The notes: generated by a model not told the origin, from the letters alone. A stretch of 64,000 nt of DNA from Desmospora activa DSM 45169 (GCF_003046315.1 NZ_PZZP01000001.1:372001-436000); one strand, 5' to 3'. Counted from the first letter of the stretch, positions 34,473 through 44,892 are shown. Numbers and translations: made by a program.

Positions 34473-35492
34473 GTGACAGAGATCAATCGCCGTATTTTAC
34501 TGGCTGAAAGGCCGAAAGGGATGCCGAATCAACACACCTTTCGGTTGGAAGAAATGGCTGTACCGGAACTGAAAGATGGGGAAGTGCTTATCCGTACGGT
34601 TTATCTATCCGTCGATCCCTATATGCGGGGGCGGATGAATGATGGAAAGTCATATATTCCGCCATTTCCCTTAAGTGAGGTTTTGACGGGAGGAATCGTA
34701 GGCCAAGTGGTAACCTCCCGTGCTGATCGCTTCCAGTCGGGAGATGTGGTGCTGGGAATGTTGGGGTGGCAGGATTACTCTGTGGCCCGGGCCGACGAGT
34801 TAACCCTGATCAATCCGGAGCTGGCGCCCCCCTCCACCGCTCTCGGTGTATTGGGAATGCCGGGGTTGACGGCATATTTTGGTTTGATGGATATCGGTTC
34901 CCCAAAAACGGGAGAAACCGTGGTGGTATCCGGCGCTGCCGGCGCCGTCGGATCGGTTGTCGGTCAAATCGCCAAAATCCAAGGATGTCGTGTGGTAGGC
35001 ATCGCTGGTTCAGAGGAGAAATGCCGTTATCTAACCGAAGAGCTCGGCTTTGACGCTGTGATCGACTACAAAGCGGAAACTTGGAAAGAAGAATTAAAAC
35101 AAGCTTGCCCCGACGGTATCGATATCTACTTTGACAATGTAGGCGGTGAAGTGTCCGATGCGGTGATCAGCCTGATCAATCCGTTTGCCCGTATACCCTT
35201 GTGCGGCCAAATTGCGCTGTACAACTTGGAAAAATCGGATATCGGTCCCCGAGTGCAACCGGCTCTGCTGGTAAACCGGGTTTTGATGAAGGGTTTTATC
35301 GTCAGTGACTACAGCGATCGCTTTCAGGAGGGGTTGGCACAGCTAGGGCAGTGGGTCTCCCAAGGCAAACTCCGCTACCGCGAAAATATGGTGGAAGGGC
35401 TGGAAAATGCCCCTGATGCTTTTCTCGGCCTTTTCCGGGGGGAAAACATTGGGAAACAGTTGGTAAAAGTGTCGTCATTACAACAAAATTGA
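34473..35492 (+). CDS. NADP-dependent MDR oxidoreductase (YfmJ-like)
   Basis: A 339-residue zinc-free medium-chain dehydrogenase/reductase of the leukotriene B4 dehydrogenase / prostaglandin reductase type; likely reduces the double bond of alpha,beta-unsaturated carbonyls or quinones. SVDPYMRGRMND near 45-56, the nucleotide motif VSGAAGAVGSVVGQIAK at about 150-166, and GIDIYFDNVGGEV are family marks. GTG start at 34473 after TAGGAGG. Followed by a strong terminator. Confidence 0.9.
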   Translation: MTEINRRILLAERPKGMPNQHTFRLEEMAVPELKDGEVLIRTVYLSVDPYMRGRMNDGKSYIPPFPLSEVLTGGIVGQVVTSRADRFQSGDVVLGMLGWQDYSVARADELTLINPELAPPSTALGVLGMPGLTAYFGLMDIGSPKTGETVVVSGAAGAVGSVVGQIAKIQGCRVVGIAGSEEKCRYLTEELGFDAVIDYKAETWKEELKQACPDGIDIYFDNVGGEVSDAVISLINPFARIPLCGQIALYNLEKSDIGPRVQPALLVNRVLMKGFIVSDYSDRFQEGLAQLGQWVSQGKLRYRENMVEGLENAPDAFLGLFRGENIGKQLVKVSSLQQN

Positions 35493-35536
35493 GGTTGTGC
35501 ATTCCTTCATCCCATCGGAAATGCCTCAACGACAAT

Positions 35537-35584
35537 AAAAAAGAGAGCCTTCTCCTCGGATAAGAGGAAAAGGCTCTCTTTTTT
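35537..35584 (+). terminator. Terminator after the oxidoreductase
   Basis: AAAAGAGAGCCTT.TCCTC pairs with GAGGA..AAGGCTCTCTTTT, a long stem with As before and Ts after. Confidence 0.9.
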
Positions 35585-35790
35585 ATTTTTTCTGCTATAC
35601 AGGGAAGGAGACAAATGCGACTATGTTCAGTCCCTTTTTGATTTGAATAAATTTCAGTATTTATAAGATGAAGTAGCTAGTTGCTAAATAGAAGGGTCTA
35701 CAAAGTTGAAACAGGATAATGGTATGGTGTTAAATGAGGTCGTTACCATGAAATTTAATGGATATGCGGTGATCCGAAGAGGAGGGCGGG

Positions 35791-36972
35791 ATGTTGGCAG
35801 CAACACAGGAACAAGCTGGTTCGGTATGGGAAGTGTTGCGCGTGGCGACGCGGTTGGGACTTACTTCTTTTGGCGGCCCGATCGCCCACCTGGGATATTT
35901 TCGCGAGGAGTATGTCAACCGGCGCAAGTGGTTGGATGAGAAAACCTACGCTGATCTGGTGGCGTTGTGTCAATTTTTGCCCGGTCCCGCCAGCAGTCAG
36001 GTAGGGATCGCCATCGGCCTGTTGCGGGCGGGTCTGCCGGGGGCGATCGCTTCATGGGTTGGTTTTACCCTGCCGTCAGTGTTGGCGTTGGTGTTGTTTG
36101 CCTATGCGGTGCCGGCGGGGAATATGGAAACCTCCGGTTGGCTCAAAGGGTTGATGATCGTAGCTGTGGCAGTGGTGGCACAAGCGGTGTGGGGGATGGC
36201 CAAAACATTAGCGCCTGATCGCATCCGCAAAACGATGGTGCTGTTGGCGGCAATCGCGGCGCTCTCTTTTCCTGTGGCTGGGGTACAGGTGGGGATTATC
36301 GTGATGGCTGGTCTATTGGGATGGTGGTTATTGCCGCGAGTAGCACCTCCGGATACGCTTTCGCTGTCGGTGGGGTTGGGACGACGGGCGGCCCTCCTTT
36401 GTTGGGGATTGTTTTTTGGTTTGTTGCTGTTGTTGCCCTTATTAGCGCAGGGGGGTGGTTTGTGGCTCCCCTTGATCGATGGCTTTTACCGGGCGGGATC
36501 ATTGGTCTTTGGCGGGGGACATGTGGTGCTGCCGTTGTTGCAGGCGGTAGTTGTTCCAGCGGGTTGGATGGATGCCCCGACCTTTTTGGCCGGTTATGGA
36601 GCCGCTCAAGCCGTCCCCGGTCCATTGTTTACTTTTGCCGCCTATCTGGGGATGATGACGGCCGGGTGGGGTGGTGCTGTGGTTGCGATACTGGCCATTT
36701 TTTTGCCATCCTTTCTGCTGGTGATCGGTGTTCTTCCCTTTTGGGATGCGATTCGTCGCCGTCCGGCGTTTCAAGCCGCTTTTGCCGGAATTAACGCTGC
36801 TGTTGTTGGCATTTTGCTGGCGGCCCTGTTTGATCCAATCTTTATCAAGGCGATCGTTTCTCCGCTGGATTTCTGTTTAGCATTACTCGCCTTCGGTCTG
36901 TTGATGATATGGAAATTGCCGCCCTGGCTGGTGGTGTTGGTTGCCGCTGTTGGCGGATGGATAATCGGTTGA
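35791..36972 (+). CDS. chrA: Chromate transporter, two-domain ChrA
   Basis: A 393-residue CHR-family membrane protein with two homologous halves. Each half shows the marks: FGGPIAHLGYFREEYV and QFLPGPASSQVGIAIG in the first; FGGGHVVLPLL and AAQAVPGPLFTFAAYLG in the second. It expels chromate by proton antiport in characterised members. GAGGAGGG precedes the ATG. The 205 bases before it, after the previous terminator, hold a possible promoter only. Confidence 0.92.
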   Translation: MLAATQEQAGSVWEVLRVATRLGLTSFGGPIAHLGYFREEYVNRRKWLDEKTYADLVALCQFLPGPASSQVGIAIGLLRAGLPGAIASWVGFTLPSVLALVLFAYAVPAGNMETSGWLKGLMIVAVAVVAQAVWGMAKTLAPDRIRKTMVLLAAIAALSFPVAGVQVGIIVMAGLLGWWLLPRVAPPDTLSLSVGLGRRAALLCWGLFFGLLLLLPLLAQGGGLWLPLIDGFYRAGSLVFGGGHVVLPLLQAVVVPAGWMDAPTFLAGYGAAQAVPGPLFTFAAYLGMMTAGWGGAVVAILAIFLPSFLLVIGVLPFWDAIRRRPAFQAAFAGINAAVVGILLAALFDPIFIKAIVSPLDFCLALLAFGLLMIWKLPPWLVVLVAAVGGWIIG

Positions 36973-37114
36973 GATTTCCACGACTGATAACGGTGGATTT
37001 CCCATAGGGACTTGCATGGGTCGCTTGGATAGTTATCGCCTCTGTTTTATTGTGAACAATACCGAGCCAAGTCGACAATCACCCCACACCGGAATGGAAT
37101 TTGATATAAAACGA

Positions 37115-37147
37115 AACGCCCCCTTTTCCAGTGGAAGAGGGGGCGTT
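37115..37147. terminator. Bidirectional terminator, chrA/typA
   Basis: A near-perfect 15-bp stem AACGCCCCCTTTTCC / GGAAGAGGGGGCGTT between convergent genes. Confidence 0.88.
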
Positions 37148-37149
37148 GT

Positions 37150-38973
37150 TTATTCTAGTCGTCCGCCTTGTTTTTGGTAACGGCGGCGTTGATTTTTAGG
37201 CAGGATGCGCTTGCGGATGCGGAAGTCGACAGGGGTAACTTCCAAGAGCTCATCTTCAGCTAGGTATTCCAAGGCATCGTCCAGGGACAGATTTTTGGGT
37301 GGTTCCAGGCGCAGCGCATCGTCGGAACCGGCGGCACGGAAGTTGGTCAGCTGTTTCTTTTTGCAGACGTTGACATCCAAGTCTCCCTCGCGGATGTGTT
37401 GGCCGACCACCATTCCTTCGTAAACCTCCGTATTGGCACCGATAAAGAGCGTGCCCCGTTCCTGGGCGGCGTGGAGGCCGTAGGAGGTGGCGGTGCCGGG
37501 TTCCCAGGCGACGAGGGAACCGTGATCACGGGTTTGGATTTCACCGGCATAGGGTTCATAGCCGCCAAATAAGGTGTTGAGCAACCCTTCTCCCCGTGTG
37601 GCGGTAAGAAACTGCTGCCGGAATCCGATTAAGCCACGGGTGGGAACGCGATAGGTATAGTGAATGGAGCCGTCATCCATCAGCTGCATATCGACCATTT
37701 GCCCCTTGCGTTGGCCTAAAAGTTCCACGACTGCTCCTTGGTATTCTGCCGATACTTCGATTTCCACCACTTCTACCGGTTCATGCCGTTTCCCGTCGAT
37801 TTCCTTTAGAATGACTTCCGGCTTGCTTACCTCAAACTCGTATCCTTCCCGGCGCATGTTTTCAATCAAGATGCCCAGGTGTAATTCACCGCGTCCCGCC
37901 ACCAGAAACGTGTCAGCGGAATCGGTGTCGGACACGCGCAGGGCGACATCCCGTTCCGATTCAATATAGAGCCGCTCCCGCAGTTTGCGCGAGGTAACGA
38001 ACGTCCCTTCCCTACCAGCGAAAGGGCTGGTGTTGATACCGAAAGTGATACGCAGCGTTGGCTCTTCCACCTTGATCGGGGGAAGAGGGCGTGGATTTTC
38101 CGGATCGGTGATGGTGTCTCCAATGCCAATATCCCCAAGGCCCGTCAGAGCGATTATATCTCCCGCTTGTGCTTCTTCCACTTCAATTCGGTTCAGCCCT
38201 TGATGGGTAAATACCTGGGATACTTTCAAGGGACGCTCCGATTCACCGGTGATATGCAGCACCGACTGATTTTTGCGGATGGTGCCGCTGTTGAGACGAC
38301 CGATGACAATTTTGCCTTTGTAATCGTCGTAACCCATCAGTGTCGCCTGCAACTGTGTCGGGCCGTCAGGATCAACGGTGGGTGCGGGCAGATGGCGCAA
38401 AATCTCCTGAAAGAGCGGTTCCAGGCTATCGGTGAGGGCATCGGGTTCCACTCCGGAGTGACCGGTGAGGGCGTTCGTGTAGATAACGGGGAAGTCGGCT
38501 TGCTCTTCTGTCGCCCCTAGATCGACAAACAGATCAAAAGTGGTGTTGATCACATAATCGGGGCGAGCGTTGGGCCGATCGATTTTATTGACGACGACGA
38601 TCGCCTGATGTCCCCGCTCCAGCGCTTGCCGCAGCACAAACTTGGTTTGCGGCATGGGGCCTTCCACGGAGTCCACCAACAACAGAACGCCGTCCACCAT
38701 GTTCATCACCCGTTCCACTTCGCCGCCGAAGTCGGCGTGGCCGGGCGTGTCGACGATGTTGATCTTCACCCCTTGATACGAGATCGAAGTGTTTTTGGAG
38801 AGGATGGTGATGCCTCGTTCCCGCTCCAAATCATTGGAGTCCATCACGCGCTCGGCGACCGCTTGATTTTCCCGAAAAATGCGGGCTTGCTTCAGCATCG
38901 CGTCGACAAGGGTGGTTTTTCCATGGTCGACGTGAGCGATGATGGCGATGTTACGGATGTTTTGAGGGTTCAT
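37150..38973 (-). CDS. typA: Translational GTPase TypA/BipA
   Basis: A ribosome-binding GTPase of the EF-G superfamily, needed for stress adaptation and late large-subunit assembly. G1 AHVDHGKTT is at about 12-20, the switch region RGITILSKN follows, G3 [15 protein letters not shown]4 [12 protein letters not shown]. The C-terminal TypA domain ([21 protein letters not shown]) is intact; about 607 residues. The start at 38973 aligns with B. subtilis TypA, although AAGGAGG is 27 bases upstream with a perfect palindrome in between; an in-frame GTG at 38985 is the alternative. Confidence 0.95.
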   Translation of the reverse strand: MNPQNIRNIAIIAHVDHGKTTLVDAMLKQARIFRENQAVAERVMDSNDLERERGITILSKNTSISYQGVKINIVDTPGHADFGGEVERVMNMVDGVLLLVDSVEGPMPQTKFVLRQALERGHQAIVVVNKIDRPNARPDYVINTTFDLFVDLGATEEQADFPVIYTNALTGHSGVEPDALTDSLEPLFQEILRHLPAPTVDPDGPTQLQATLMGYDDYKGKIVIGRLNSGTIRKNQSVLHITGESERPLKVSQVFTHQGLNRIEVEEAQAGDIIALTGLGDIGIGDTITDPENPRPLPPIKVEEPTLRITFGINTSPFAGREGTFVTSRKLRERLYIESERDVALRVSDTDSADTFLVAGRGELHLGILIENMRREGYEFEVSKPEVILKEIDGKRHEPVEVVEIEVSAEYQGAVVELLGQRKGQMVDMQLMDDGSIHYTYRVPTRGLIGFRQQFLTATRGEGLLNTLFGGYEPYAGEIQTRDHGSLVAWEPGTATSYGLHAAQERGTLFIGANTEVYEGMVVGQHIREGDLDVNVCKKKQLTNFRAAGSDDALRLEPPKNLSLDDALEYLAEDELLEVTPVDFRIRKRILPKNQRRRYQKQGGRLE

Positions 38974-38979
38974 ATGACC

Positions 38980-39099
38980 GGGCACAGCTGTGCCCCTGGC
39001 CTCCTTCACACAATAATGATGCCACAAAAAAGCACCCGGCGTAAGACAAGCCGGGAGAATCAGCAATCCGAAAAATGATCCTTCCAGAACAGCATTATA
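38980..39099 (-). promoter_or_regulatory. typA leader: promoter, terminator, palindrome
   Basis: Minus strand: extended -10 TGATATAAT (TATAAT 39094-39099). Next a hairpin CCCGGC/GCCGGG (39035-39055) followed by TGC and six Ts (39026-39031), an intrinsic terminator inside the leader. Then AAGGAGG (39000-39006) and the 16-base palindrome GGGCACAGCTGTGCCC (38980-38995) just ahead of the ATG. Folding of the palindrome would bring the ribosome site near the start. Confidence 0.65.
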
Positions 39100-39132
39100 T
39101 CACAGGGTAGAAGGGATCGCCATCAAGGGGCA

Positions 39133-39167
39133 TCAAAAGAGGAGCAGGACCCGCAAAGGTCCTGCTC
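39133..39167 (-). terminator. Terminator of the M14 peptidase gene
   Basis: Minus strand GAGCAGGACC / GGTCCTGCTC with a six-base loop, then CTCTTTTG. It starts within a few bases of the stop codon. Confidence 0.88.
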
Positions 39168-39170
39168 AAT

Positions 39171-41513
39171 TTAATCAAAAACAACGTTGGACAACAGTCG
39201 GTACAAATAATCCGTATGTCCGCGGAATCCCGGCTCCATGCCGATTAGGGTTACATCCGCATCCTTCTCCTGCACAATGACGGCTTCTCCTTGTGCCGCT
39301 TCGCGGTTTTTCCAATGACCGGAGTGGAAAAAGTCCGTGGAATCGTGATAAGCGGCAGCGACGGTTGCGTGATCGGTGGATGTGTACCAGGCGGGCCGGT
39401 AGACAAACCCGAGATCCTTCTCCTTATAGCCTGCGGTTAAGGGCGAATCACGGTAATCCACCTTCACAATACCGTTGCTGTTGCTGCCGCCAGCGTGAAC
39501 TTCCACCTTCGTCAAGCCGAGGGTACGGGTCGCTTGGGAGGCGGAGGAGCCGACAGCGATATATTTGCCGCCCTTTTCAACAAATTGGGTTACGTGCTTT
39601 TTAAACGTTTGCACCTGGGACTCATCCTTCAGACCAAACTCCTTATTCGCTTCACTCAAGTTGGAGGAGATCAATTGGGATGTGCCGCTGTAGACAAACA
39701 CATCATAGGAGGTGAGCCCTTTTTTCGCCACTTCCTGCGGATGCAGCTCCGTCACCTGAAAACCGAGGCGTTCCAAGGCAATACGGGTGCCGGCATGGGA
39801 TTGTCCTTTGTTCATACCGCCATCTTTTAGGATCGCCACGTTCAGGTTTTTCACCGGTTGGGCACCCTGCGGGATGTTGCCGCTACGGATGGTTAAGCCT
39901 GAGTCCCGAACCGCTTGTTGCAGCGTGGAAGAATGGCTTTCAACATAAAAGTCACCCGCTTGATCCCGTTTGACGGTGATGCCTTGTTGGATTAACGAAT
40001 TGACCAGATGGACCGCTTCCACGGTTTGGTTCGGAATATGATAGGGACCTTTTCCGGACAATTGGCCTGTCGCTTTTGTCTTTTTCACCGGGGTGGATGT
40101 TACTGTTACCTCTTCGTCGGTTGGATCAGCTTCAAAGCCCCACAATTCCGGTAAGCTCCAGGCGGAGATATCGTACATGGAAGGGGTGATGTCTGTAATG
40201 TCCTCCCCATCCCACAACATCGTGTTGGCCAATCCCGCTTTCGCTTGATTCATTTTGACGATGTAAGTGCCAGCGGGATATTGTTTGCCCTTCGCTTCAA
40301 AGGGAGTTTTGGCTTGCTCCACGGAGATATCGTTGTCCAACAAATGATTGACCGCCTTCAGCGTAGGAGTCGGCTGGTCGCGATCCACTGGGAGGATATA
40401 CGCTTTTGGGAAAAATTCGTCCTGGTGATAGGGATGATCAAACTGGATGCCGCGTCGAAACACCTCCAACTGGTCGCGGATCATTTCATCTTTGTTGTCG
40501 GCGGCAAATTTAAGCGCACCCATCACCGCATCTTCTTGCCAGCGCACACCGTCCCAATCGTTGGTGGGCGCTTCCAGGGTATACGCAAAGGAGCCATGGT
40601 ACATTGCGTACATTGGCGTAAAGATGGGCGGATAATCGTCCCAGCCATCACTATCGTCCCGTTGTGGGATATACGTACCCTTCATATTGCGATACAAGTC
40701 GGATTCGTAGGCGTCACGGTTGGATACCAGCTCTGCTTCCATCGCTTCTGCCTGGTCCATTGCCCACTTGGAGAAAAGATCGTATTCATAGTTGGGGTTG
40801 TGAGGTGGGGTGCAAGGTTCAATCAACCCCGGCTTCGACGCACCCCCGGAGCGCACATAGCCGTGCAAATCGAGTAGCACCATCGGATTCCAACGGGTGA
40901 TCAGTTCCACCATCTGCCGCGTTTCCGGTTGGGATGACGTGATAAAATCACGGTTGAGATCGATACCGGCGGAGTTAAAACGCGTTGCAGACCAGCGTCC
41001 GTCAGGGTTGGCGACAACATTGAAAATGAGGACATGGTTTTCCAAAATCGTTTTCGTCTCAGTATCATTCTGAGTGGCAAATCGGTCCATCAGACGGAGG
41101 ACAGCATCAGTGCCGACAAACTCCGTGCCATGGATGGAACCGTTGATCAGGACGGGCACTTTAAAGTCGGAATCTTTTCCCGTCAATTGTTGAGCCGTCA
41201 CGGAGCGGTTAAACATCTGACGGCGCAATTGTTGATACTGTCCAAACTTCGCTTTAGCACCGGCTTCCGAGATGGTGACCACATACATCGGATGTCCGCC
41301 AGCGGACAATCCAGACTCCTCCACCGAAACTCGGTTGCTCTTCCGCTGTAACTCTTTTAGCATGCCTTCTACTTCGGAATATTTGACAAAATCGTAGTGC
41401 TCGCTGTTAAAAAGGCTTTTCTCTTTTTCCGGCCCATCATGATAGGCCCAGGCGACACTGGGTACCACCGCCATGACGACCGCCAGCAAAAACAAGGTCC
41501 ATCGTTTGATCAT
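39171..41513 (-). CDS. Secreted M14 zinc carboxypeptidase
   Basis: A 780-residue exported peptidase. The signal peptide (IKRWTLFLLAVVMAVVPSVAWA) is followed by an M14 domain: SIHGTEFVGTD gives the HxxE zinc pair, NPDGRWSATRFNSAGIDLNRD the substrate arginine, LLDLHGY the third ligand and YTLEAPTNDWDG the catalytic glutamate. The last 250 residues hold a class I glutaminase-like fold (NVAILKDGG.., YDVFVYSGTSQL) seen in other large M14 proteins. GGAGG seven bases ahead selects 41513. It trims C-terminal residues from external peptides or wall material. Confidence 0.9.
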   Translation of the reverse strand: MIKRWTLFLLAVVMAVVPSVAWAYHDGPEKEKSLFNSEHYDFVKYSEVEGMLKELQRKSNRVSVEESGLSAGGHPMYVVTISEAGAKAKFGQYQQLRRQMFNRSVTAQQLTGKDSDFKVPVLINGSIHGTEFVGTDAVLRLMDRFATQNDTETKTILENHVLIFNVVANPDGRWSATRFNSAGIDLNRDFITSSQPETRQMVELITRWNPMVLLDLHGYVRSGGASKPGLIEPCTPPHNPNYEYDLFSKWAMDQAEAMEAELVSNRDAYESDLYRNMKGTYIPQRDDSDGWDDYPPIFTPMYAMYHGSFAYTLEAPTNDWDGVRWQEDAVMGALKFAADNKDEMIRDQLEVFRRGIQFDHPYHQDEFFPKAYILPVDRDQPTPTLKAVNHLLDNDISVEQAKTPFEAKGKQYPAGTYIVKMNQAKAGLANTMLWDGEDITDITPSMYDISAWSLPELWGFEADPTDEEVTVTSTPVKKTKATGQLSGKGPYHIPNQTVEAVHLVNSLIQQGITVKRDQAGDFYVESHSSTLQQAVRDSGLTIRSGNIPQGAQPVKNLNVAILKDGGMNKGQSHAGTRIALERLGFQVTELHPQEVAKKGLTSYDVFVYSGTSQLISSNLSEANKEFGLKDESQVQTFKKHVTQFVEKGGKYIAVGSSASQATRTLGLTKVEVHAGGSNSNGIVKVDYRDSPLTAGYKEKDLGFVYRPAWYTSTDHATVAAAYHDSTDFFHSGHWKNREAAQGEAVIVQEKDADVTLIGMEPGFRGHTDYLYRLLSNVVFD

Positions 41514-41781
41514 CAGCCATCCTCCACCCACAAGAAATTTCCAAGGAAAATGTTTTTCCGGAGTCTATCTTTTTCGACTAAATCGTTGAAAAACCTTTTA
41601 TGAAAAAACGGTAAAATATTCTTGCTCAATCTGAATCGGGCAAAGTCTTTGGGACCTGGCATCTACGTATCTAAAACGGTTGAAAGGAGTGTCAATTGGA
41701 TCATGTATAGAAATGAAACAACACTCGGACTGCAATGGTCCGAGCGGGATGGGGAGATGAAAGACGGCAACTTACTGTAAT

Positions 41782-41824
41782 AAAAGAGAGCCCCATTGAT
41801 AGCATCAATGTGGGCTTCTTTTGG
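41782..41824 (-). terminator. Terminator after the ankyrin gene
   Basis: AAAAGA.AGCCC.ATTGAT pairs with ATCAAT.GGGCT.CTTTT. The 385-base gap 41514-41898 otherwise shows only a 7-bp hairpin CTCGGAC/GTCCGAG at about 41730. Confidence 0.75.
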
Positions 41825-41898
41825 ATGGGGATTCCCGCTTGCATCGACTAAACAGATTGGTGAGGGTTTACTCCTCGTGTGACGGAAAAGGGGGAGAT

Positions 41899-43719
41899 TT
41901 ACCGATTCTTTTGCTTAAAAAAATCGGATGCCCATATTTGCTCCAGCCCTCGCAGCTGACATTGATTGATGTATTGGATCAACGAATTCAGTTCTTTTGA
42001 TGCCGTTTTATTGGGAAAAGAGATAAATATATCACCGCCGGTGGCGCTGTAGTAATCGTATGTTTCATGCTGTTGATTCCAGTACTGGCGGTAGAAAGTA
42101 ACGATTTCTTCTCCCATTTCAGCGGAACAGCGAATGTGAAGTTGAGTCCAATCATAATCGGTATCTGCATCCCATGCATGGATCATCGAAAGAATCCACT
42201 GGGGTTGGGCGGGATGAAAAGCCAAGGTATGTTCGATCGAAAATTCCTGTGCAAAACTCAGGTCTTTTTCCAACATCCCCTGTTCATCAAATGTGATATA
42301 TTTCGTCTCCGCTTCATCTAAAAAATATCGAGTTTGAAAGATAGTAGAAAAGCCGAATCGTTTTGCGAACGCCACAAAATCTTTTAACTTAAACCGGAAA
42401 AACACCCAGCTCTCTAAATCATCGGTATGATACAGGTTGATCAAATCATCCTGTTGATCTGCGAGGGTTTGCTTTGCTTGATCAACAGTCAACGGTGGCT
42501 GAATAGCGGTGATATTTTGCTCCCCATAACGTTGGAAAACGTGATACAACTTGGTTCGCAATTTCATTACGGCGTATTGGTAGGGAGTTAAGCCAAACTG
42601 GTCTTCTTGTTTCGGGTCGGCACCATGGTTCAATAAAAACTCCAACAAAATTGCATTATTGTTTAATACCGCAATATGTAGCGGGGTAAGACCGTCTTCA
42701 TTTTTTAGATTGATGTCCGCTCCCAGCTGAATCAGGCAGTCTACCATCGCTTGATTGCCAATGTCGATCGCTTTCTGTAAAGGGGTTTCGTTTCCTTTGA
42801 AGTGGTGAAGTTGTTTGGGATTCTTTTTGACTAACATCTCTGCGATCTTTAGGTGGTGGTCATTGGTTTGCTCCGGTCTTTTGATCGTATCATGGAGGAT
42901 GTATTCTTTGGTTAGAGGAGCGCCGTAGGAGATGTACTCCTGCACCAGCTCACTGTTACCAACATTGATAGCGGCTTCCCAAACCGCTTCATCCAATCCT
43001 TCCGGGGTAACCTGGGTACCATAAGAATGAAGCAAACGGGCAGTTCCAACATTGTAGACATCTCTATACAGGTTGGGGTGAACATTGGGATTGGCCCCGT
43101 GTTCCAATAACAAACGAACGATTTCTACATAGCCGACGTAGACAGCCTGACGAAGGGGAGTATTCTCATGGTAATCGAGCATATAATCCGGGTGGTTTAA
43201 GAGATTGGGATCGACTCCTGTTTGAAGGAGATAACGAATCACATCAATTTTTCCCTGTTTGGCCGCTTCAACGATTGATAGGCTTTGAAGGGAAGGGTCA
43301 AGGGGGAGCGGGGCATTCTCTTCCCTTAAAAGATGAGCAATCTCCGGCGTGATGGCCAATTGCAACGGTTTTTGTCCCCAACGATTTTCGAGGTGGGCGG
43401 CGCCAAGGGAGAGAAGGGCTGTAACTACTTCTTTTCTACCGGCTAAAGCGGCAAAATGTAGGGGAGTATTTCCTTGTTCGTCGGTTTCATCGATTGTCAA
43501 TCCTAACTCCGCCAATAGATGGGCATTTTCCGCTGATCCGACTAAGTGTAATAAACTGACTTGAAATAATCCCTCTTTTATTCCGATAGTTTTTTGATGC
43601 AGGTGGTGTGGTTCTTCCGATAATTGCTGCCTTAACTCTTCTGCTGATCCGCTGATGGCTATTCGACAAGTTTGCCAAAAAGCTTGGTCATCTTTTTTGA
43701 TGTTATTGACGATGTTCAT
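41899..43719 (-). CDS. Ankyrin-repeat protein with unknown C-terminal domain
   Basis: A 606-residue soluble protein. Residues about 50-410 are ankyrin repeats; clear ones read GNTPLHFAALAGRKEVVTAL, GLTPLHIAVLNNNAILLEFL and FGLTPYQYAV. The last 190 residues (from about DQAKQTLADQ) are rich in aromatic residues and do not resemble anything that I know. GAGGAGG precedes the ATG at 43719; upstream codons lack a site. Ankyrin proteins bind other proteins; no partner is evident. It opens the accessory stretch that includes the helicase operon. Confidence 0.85.
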   Translation of the reverse strand: MNIVNNIKKDDQAFWQTCRIAISGSAEELRQQLSEEPHHLHQKTIGIKEGLFQVSLLHLVGSAENAHLLAELGLTIDETDEQGNTPLHFAALAGRKEVVTALLSLGAAHLENRWGQKPLQLAITPEIAHLLREENAPLPLDPSLQSLSIVEAAKQGKIDVIRYLLQTGVDPNLLNHPDYMLDYHENTPLRQAVYVGYVEIVRLLLEHGANPNVHPNLYRDVYNVGTARLLHSYGTQVTPEGLDEAVWEAAINVGNSELVQEYISYGAPLTKEYILHDTIKRPEQTNDHHLKIAEMLVKKNPKQLHHFKGNETPLQKAIDIGNQAMVDCLIQLGADINLKNEDGLTPLHIAVLNNNAILLEFLLNHGADPKQEDQFGLTPYQYAVMKLRTKLYHVFQRYGEQNITAIQPPLTVDQAKQTLADQQDDLINLYHTDDLESWVFFRFKLKDFVAFAKRFGFSTIFQTRYFLDEAETKYITFDEQGMLEKDLSFAQEFSIEHTLAFHPAQPQWILSMIHAWDADTDYDWTQLHIRCSAEMGEEIVTFYRQYWNQQHETYDYYSATGGDIFISFPNKTASKELNSLIQYINQCQLRGLEQIWASDFFKQKNR

Positions 43720-43936
43720 GCTGTAACCTCCTCTGATGATCAAGCTCAGATAAACAGCCGGAAAGTAGAAATGATAAATCGTTTTTCCTGCTATTCCAAG
43801 TAAAATCGATGGCTTGATGATCTATGTTCATAGTAATCGAATTTGACTCCGTTGTGTCAGCAAGAGAGTAAAATTGCCTTAACGATTGTTTGTGGCTAAA
43901 ATGAACAAAAGAAATTATCAGAGACGGAGGCCCCCG

Positions 43937-44872
43937 ATGAATCCGATTGAAGTGATGTTACAAACCGATCCCGTCATCATCCTAGATGGTGCCATGGCGA
44001 CGGAACTGGAACGCCATGGCTGTGATTTAAACGACCAACTCTGGTCGGCAAAAATTTTGCTGGAAAACCCCGATTTGATTAAGCTCGTCCATCTGGATTA
44101 TTTTGAAGCGGGTGCGGACTGTGCCATTACCGCCAGTTACCAGGCTACGATAGAAGGAATGACGAAGCGGGGTCTCAGTGAGGCTGAAGCTATTACGCTG
44201 ATCCGGTTATCCGTTGAGCTGGCTGTACAGGCGCGGGATCAATTTTGGGCGAAGGCGGATCATTCAAAGCGGCCAAGGCCCTTGGTGGCGGCATCAATCG
44301 GGCCCTATGGCGCCTATCTCGCGGACGGCTCGGAATACCGAGGGGATTATGGTGTGAGCGAGGAGGCGTTGATCGATTTTCACCGTCCCCGGATGAAAGC
44401 GTTGATCGAAGCGGGGGCGGATATCCTCGCCTGTGAAACGATTCCCTGTTTGCAGGAAGCTCGTGCGCTTGTCCGTTTATTACAGGAGTTTCCCGGAGCG
44501 TATGCCTGGATCACCTTTAGTGCTAAAGATGAGCAACATATCAGCGATGGGGAATCGATTTCCACCTGTGCCGCTTGGCTGGATCGATTTGAACAAGTAT
44601 CCGCAGTCGGAATCAACTGTACACCGCCACGGTATCTCTCTTCTCTGATAACCGAGATCAAACGCCACACATCCAAGCCGATTATCGTCTATCCCAATTC
44701 CGGTGAGCAGTACGATCCCGTGACGAAGAGTTGGACCGGCCCATCCTCCAGCGAAGGATTTGGCCGGAGTGCCCGACATTGGTATGAGTGCGGCGCACGT
44801 ATCATCGGCGGCTGCTGTCGGACAAAGCCGGAGGATATCCAAGCGATCGCCGCATGGGCGCGAGGAGAATAA
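43937..44872 (+). CDS. mmuM: Homocysteine S-methyltransferase (MmuM-like)
   Basis: Transfers a methyl group from S-methylmethionine (or SAM) to homocysteine, giving methionine. 311 residues, TIM barrel. ILDGAMATELERHG starts the domain; the zinc cysteines lie in GINCTPP (about 228) and GGCCRT (about 294). GGAGG precedes the ATG at 43937; an upstream frame has no ribosome site. No S-methylmethionine permease is adjacent, so substrate supply is unclear. Confidence 0.9.
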   Translation: MNPIEVMLQTDPVIILDGAMATELERHGCDLNDQLWSAKILLENPDLIKLVHLDYFEAGADCAITASYQATIEGMTKRGLSEAEAITLIRLSVELAVQARDQFWAKADHSKRPRPLVAASIGPYGAYLADGSEYRGDYGVSEEALIDFHRPRMKALIEAGADILACETIPCLQEARALVRLLQEFPGAYAWITFSAKDEQHISDGESISTCAAWLDRFEQVSAVGINCTPPRYLSSLITEIKRHTSKPIIVYPNSGEQYDPVTKSWTGPSSSEGFGRSARHWYECGARIIGGCCRTKPEDIQAIAAWARGE

Positions 44873-44892
44873 GTATCGAAGACGAACGGTAG

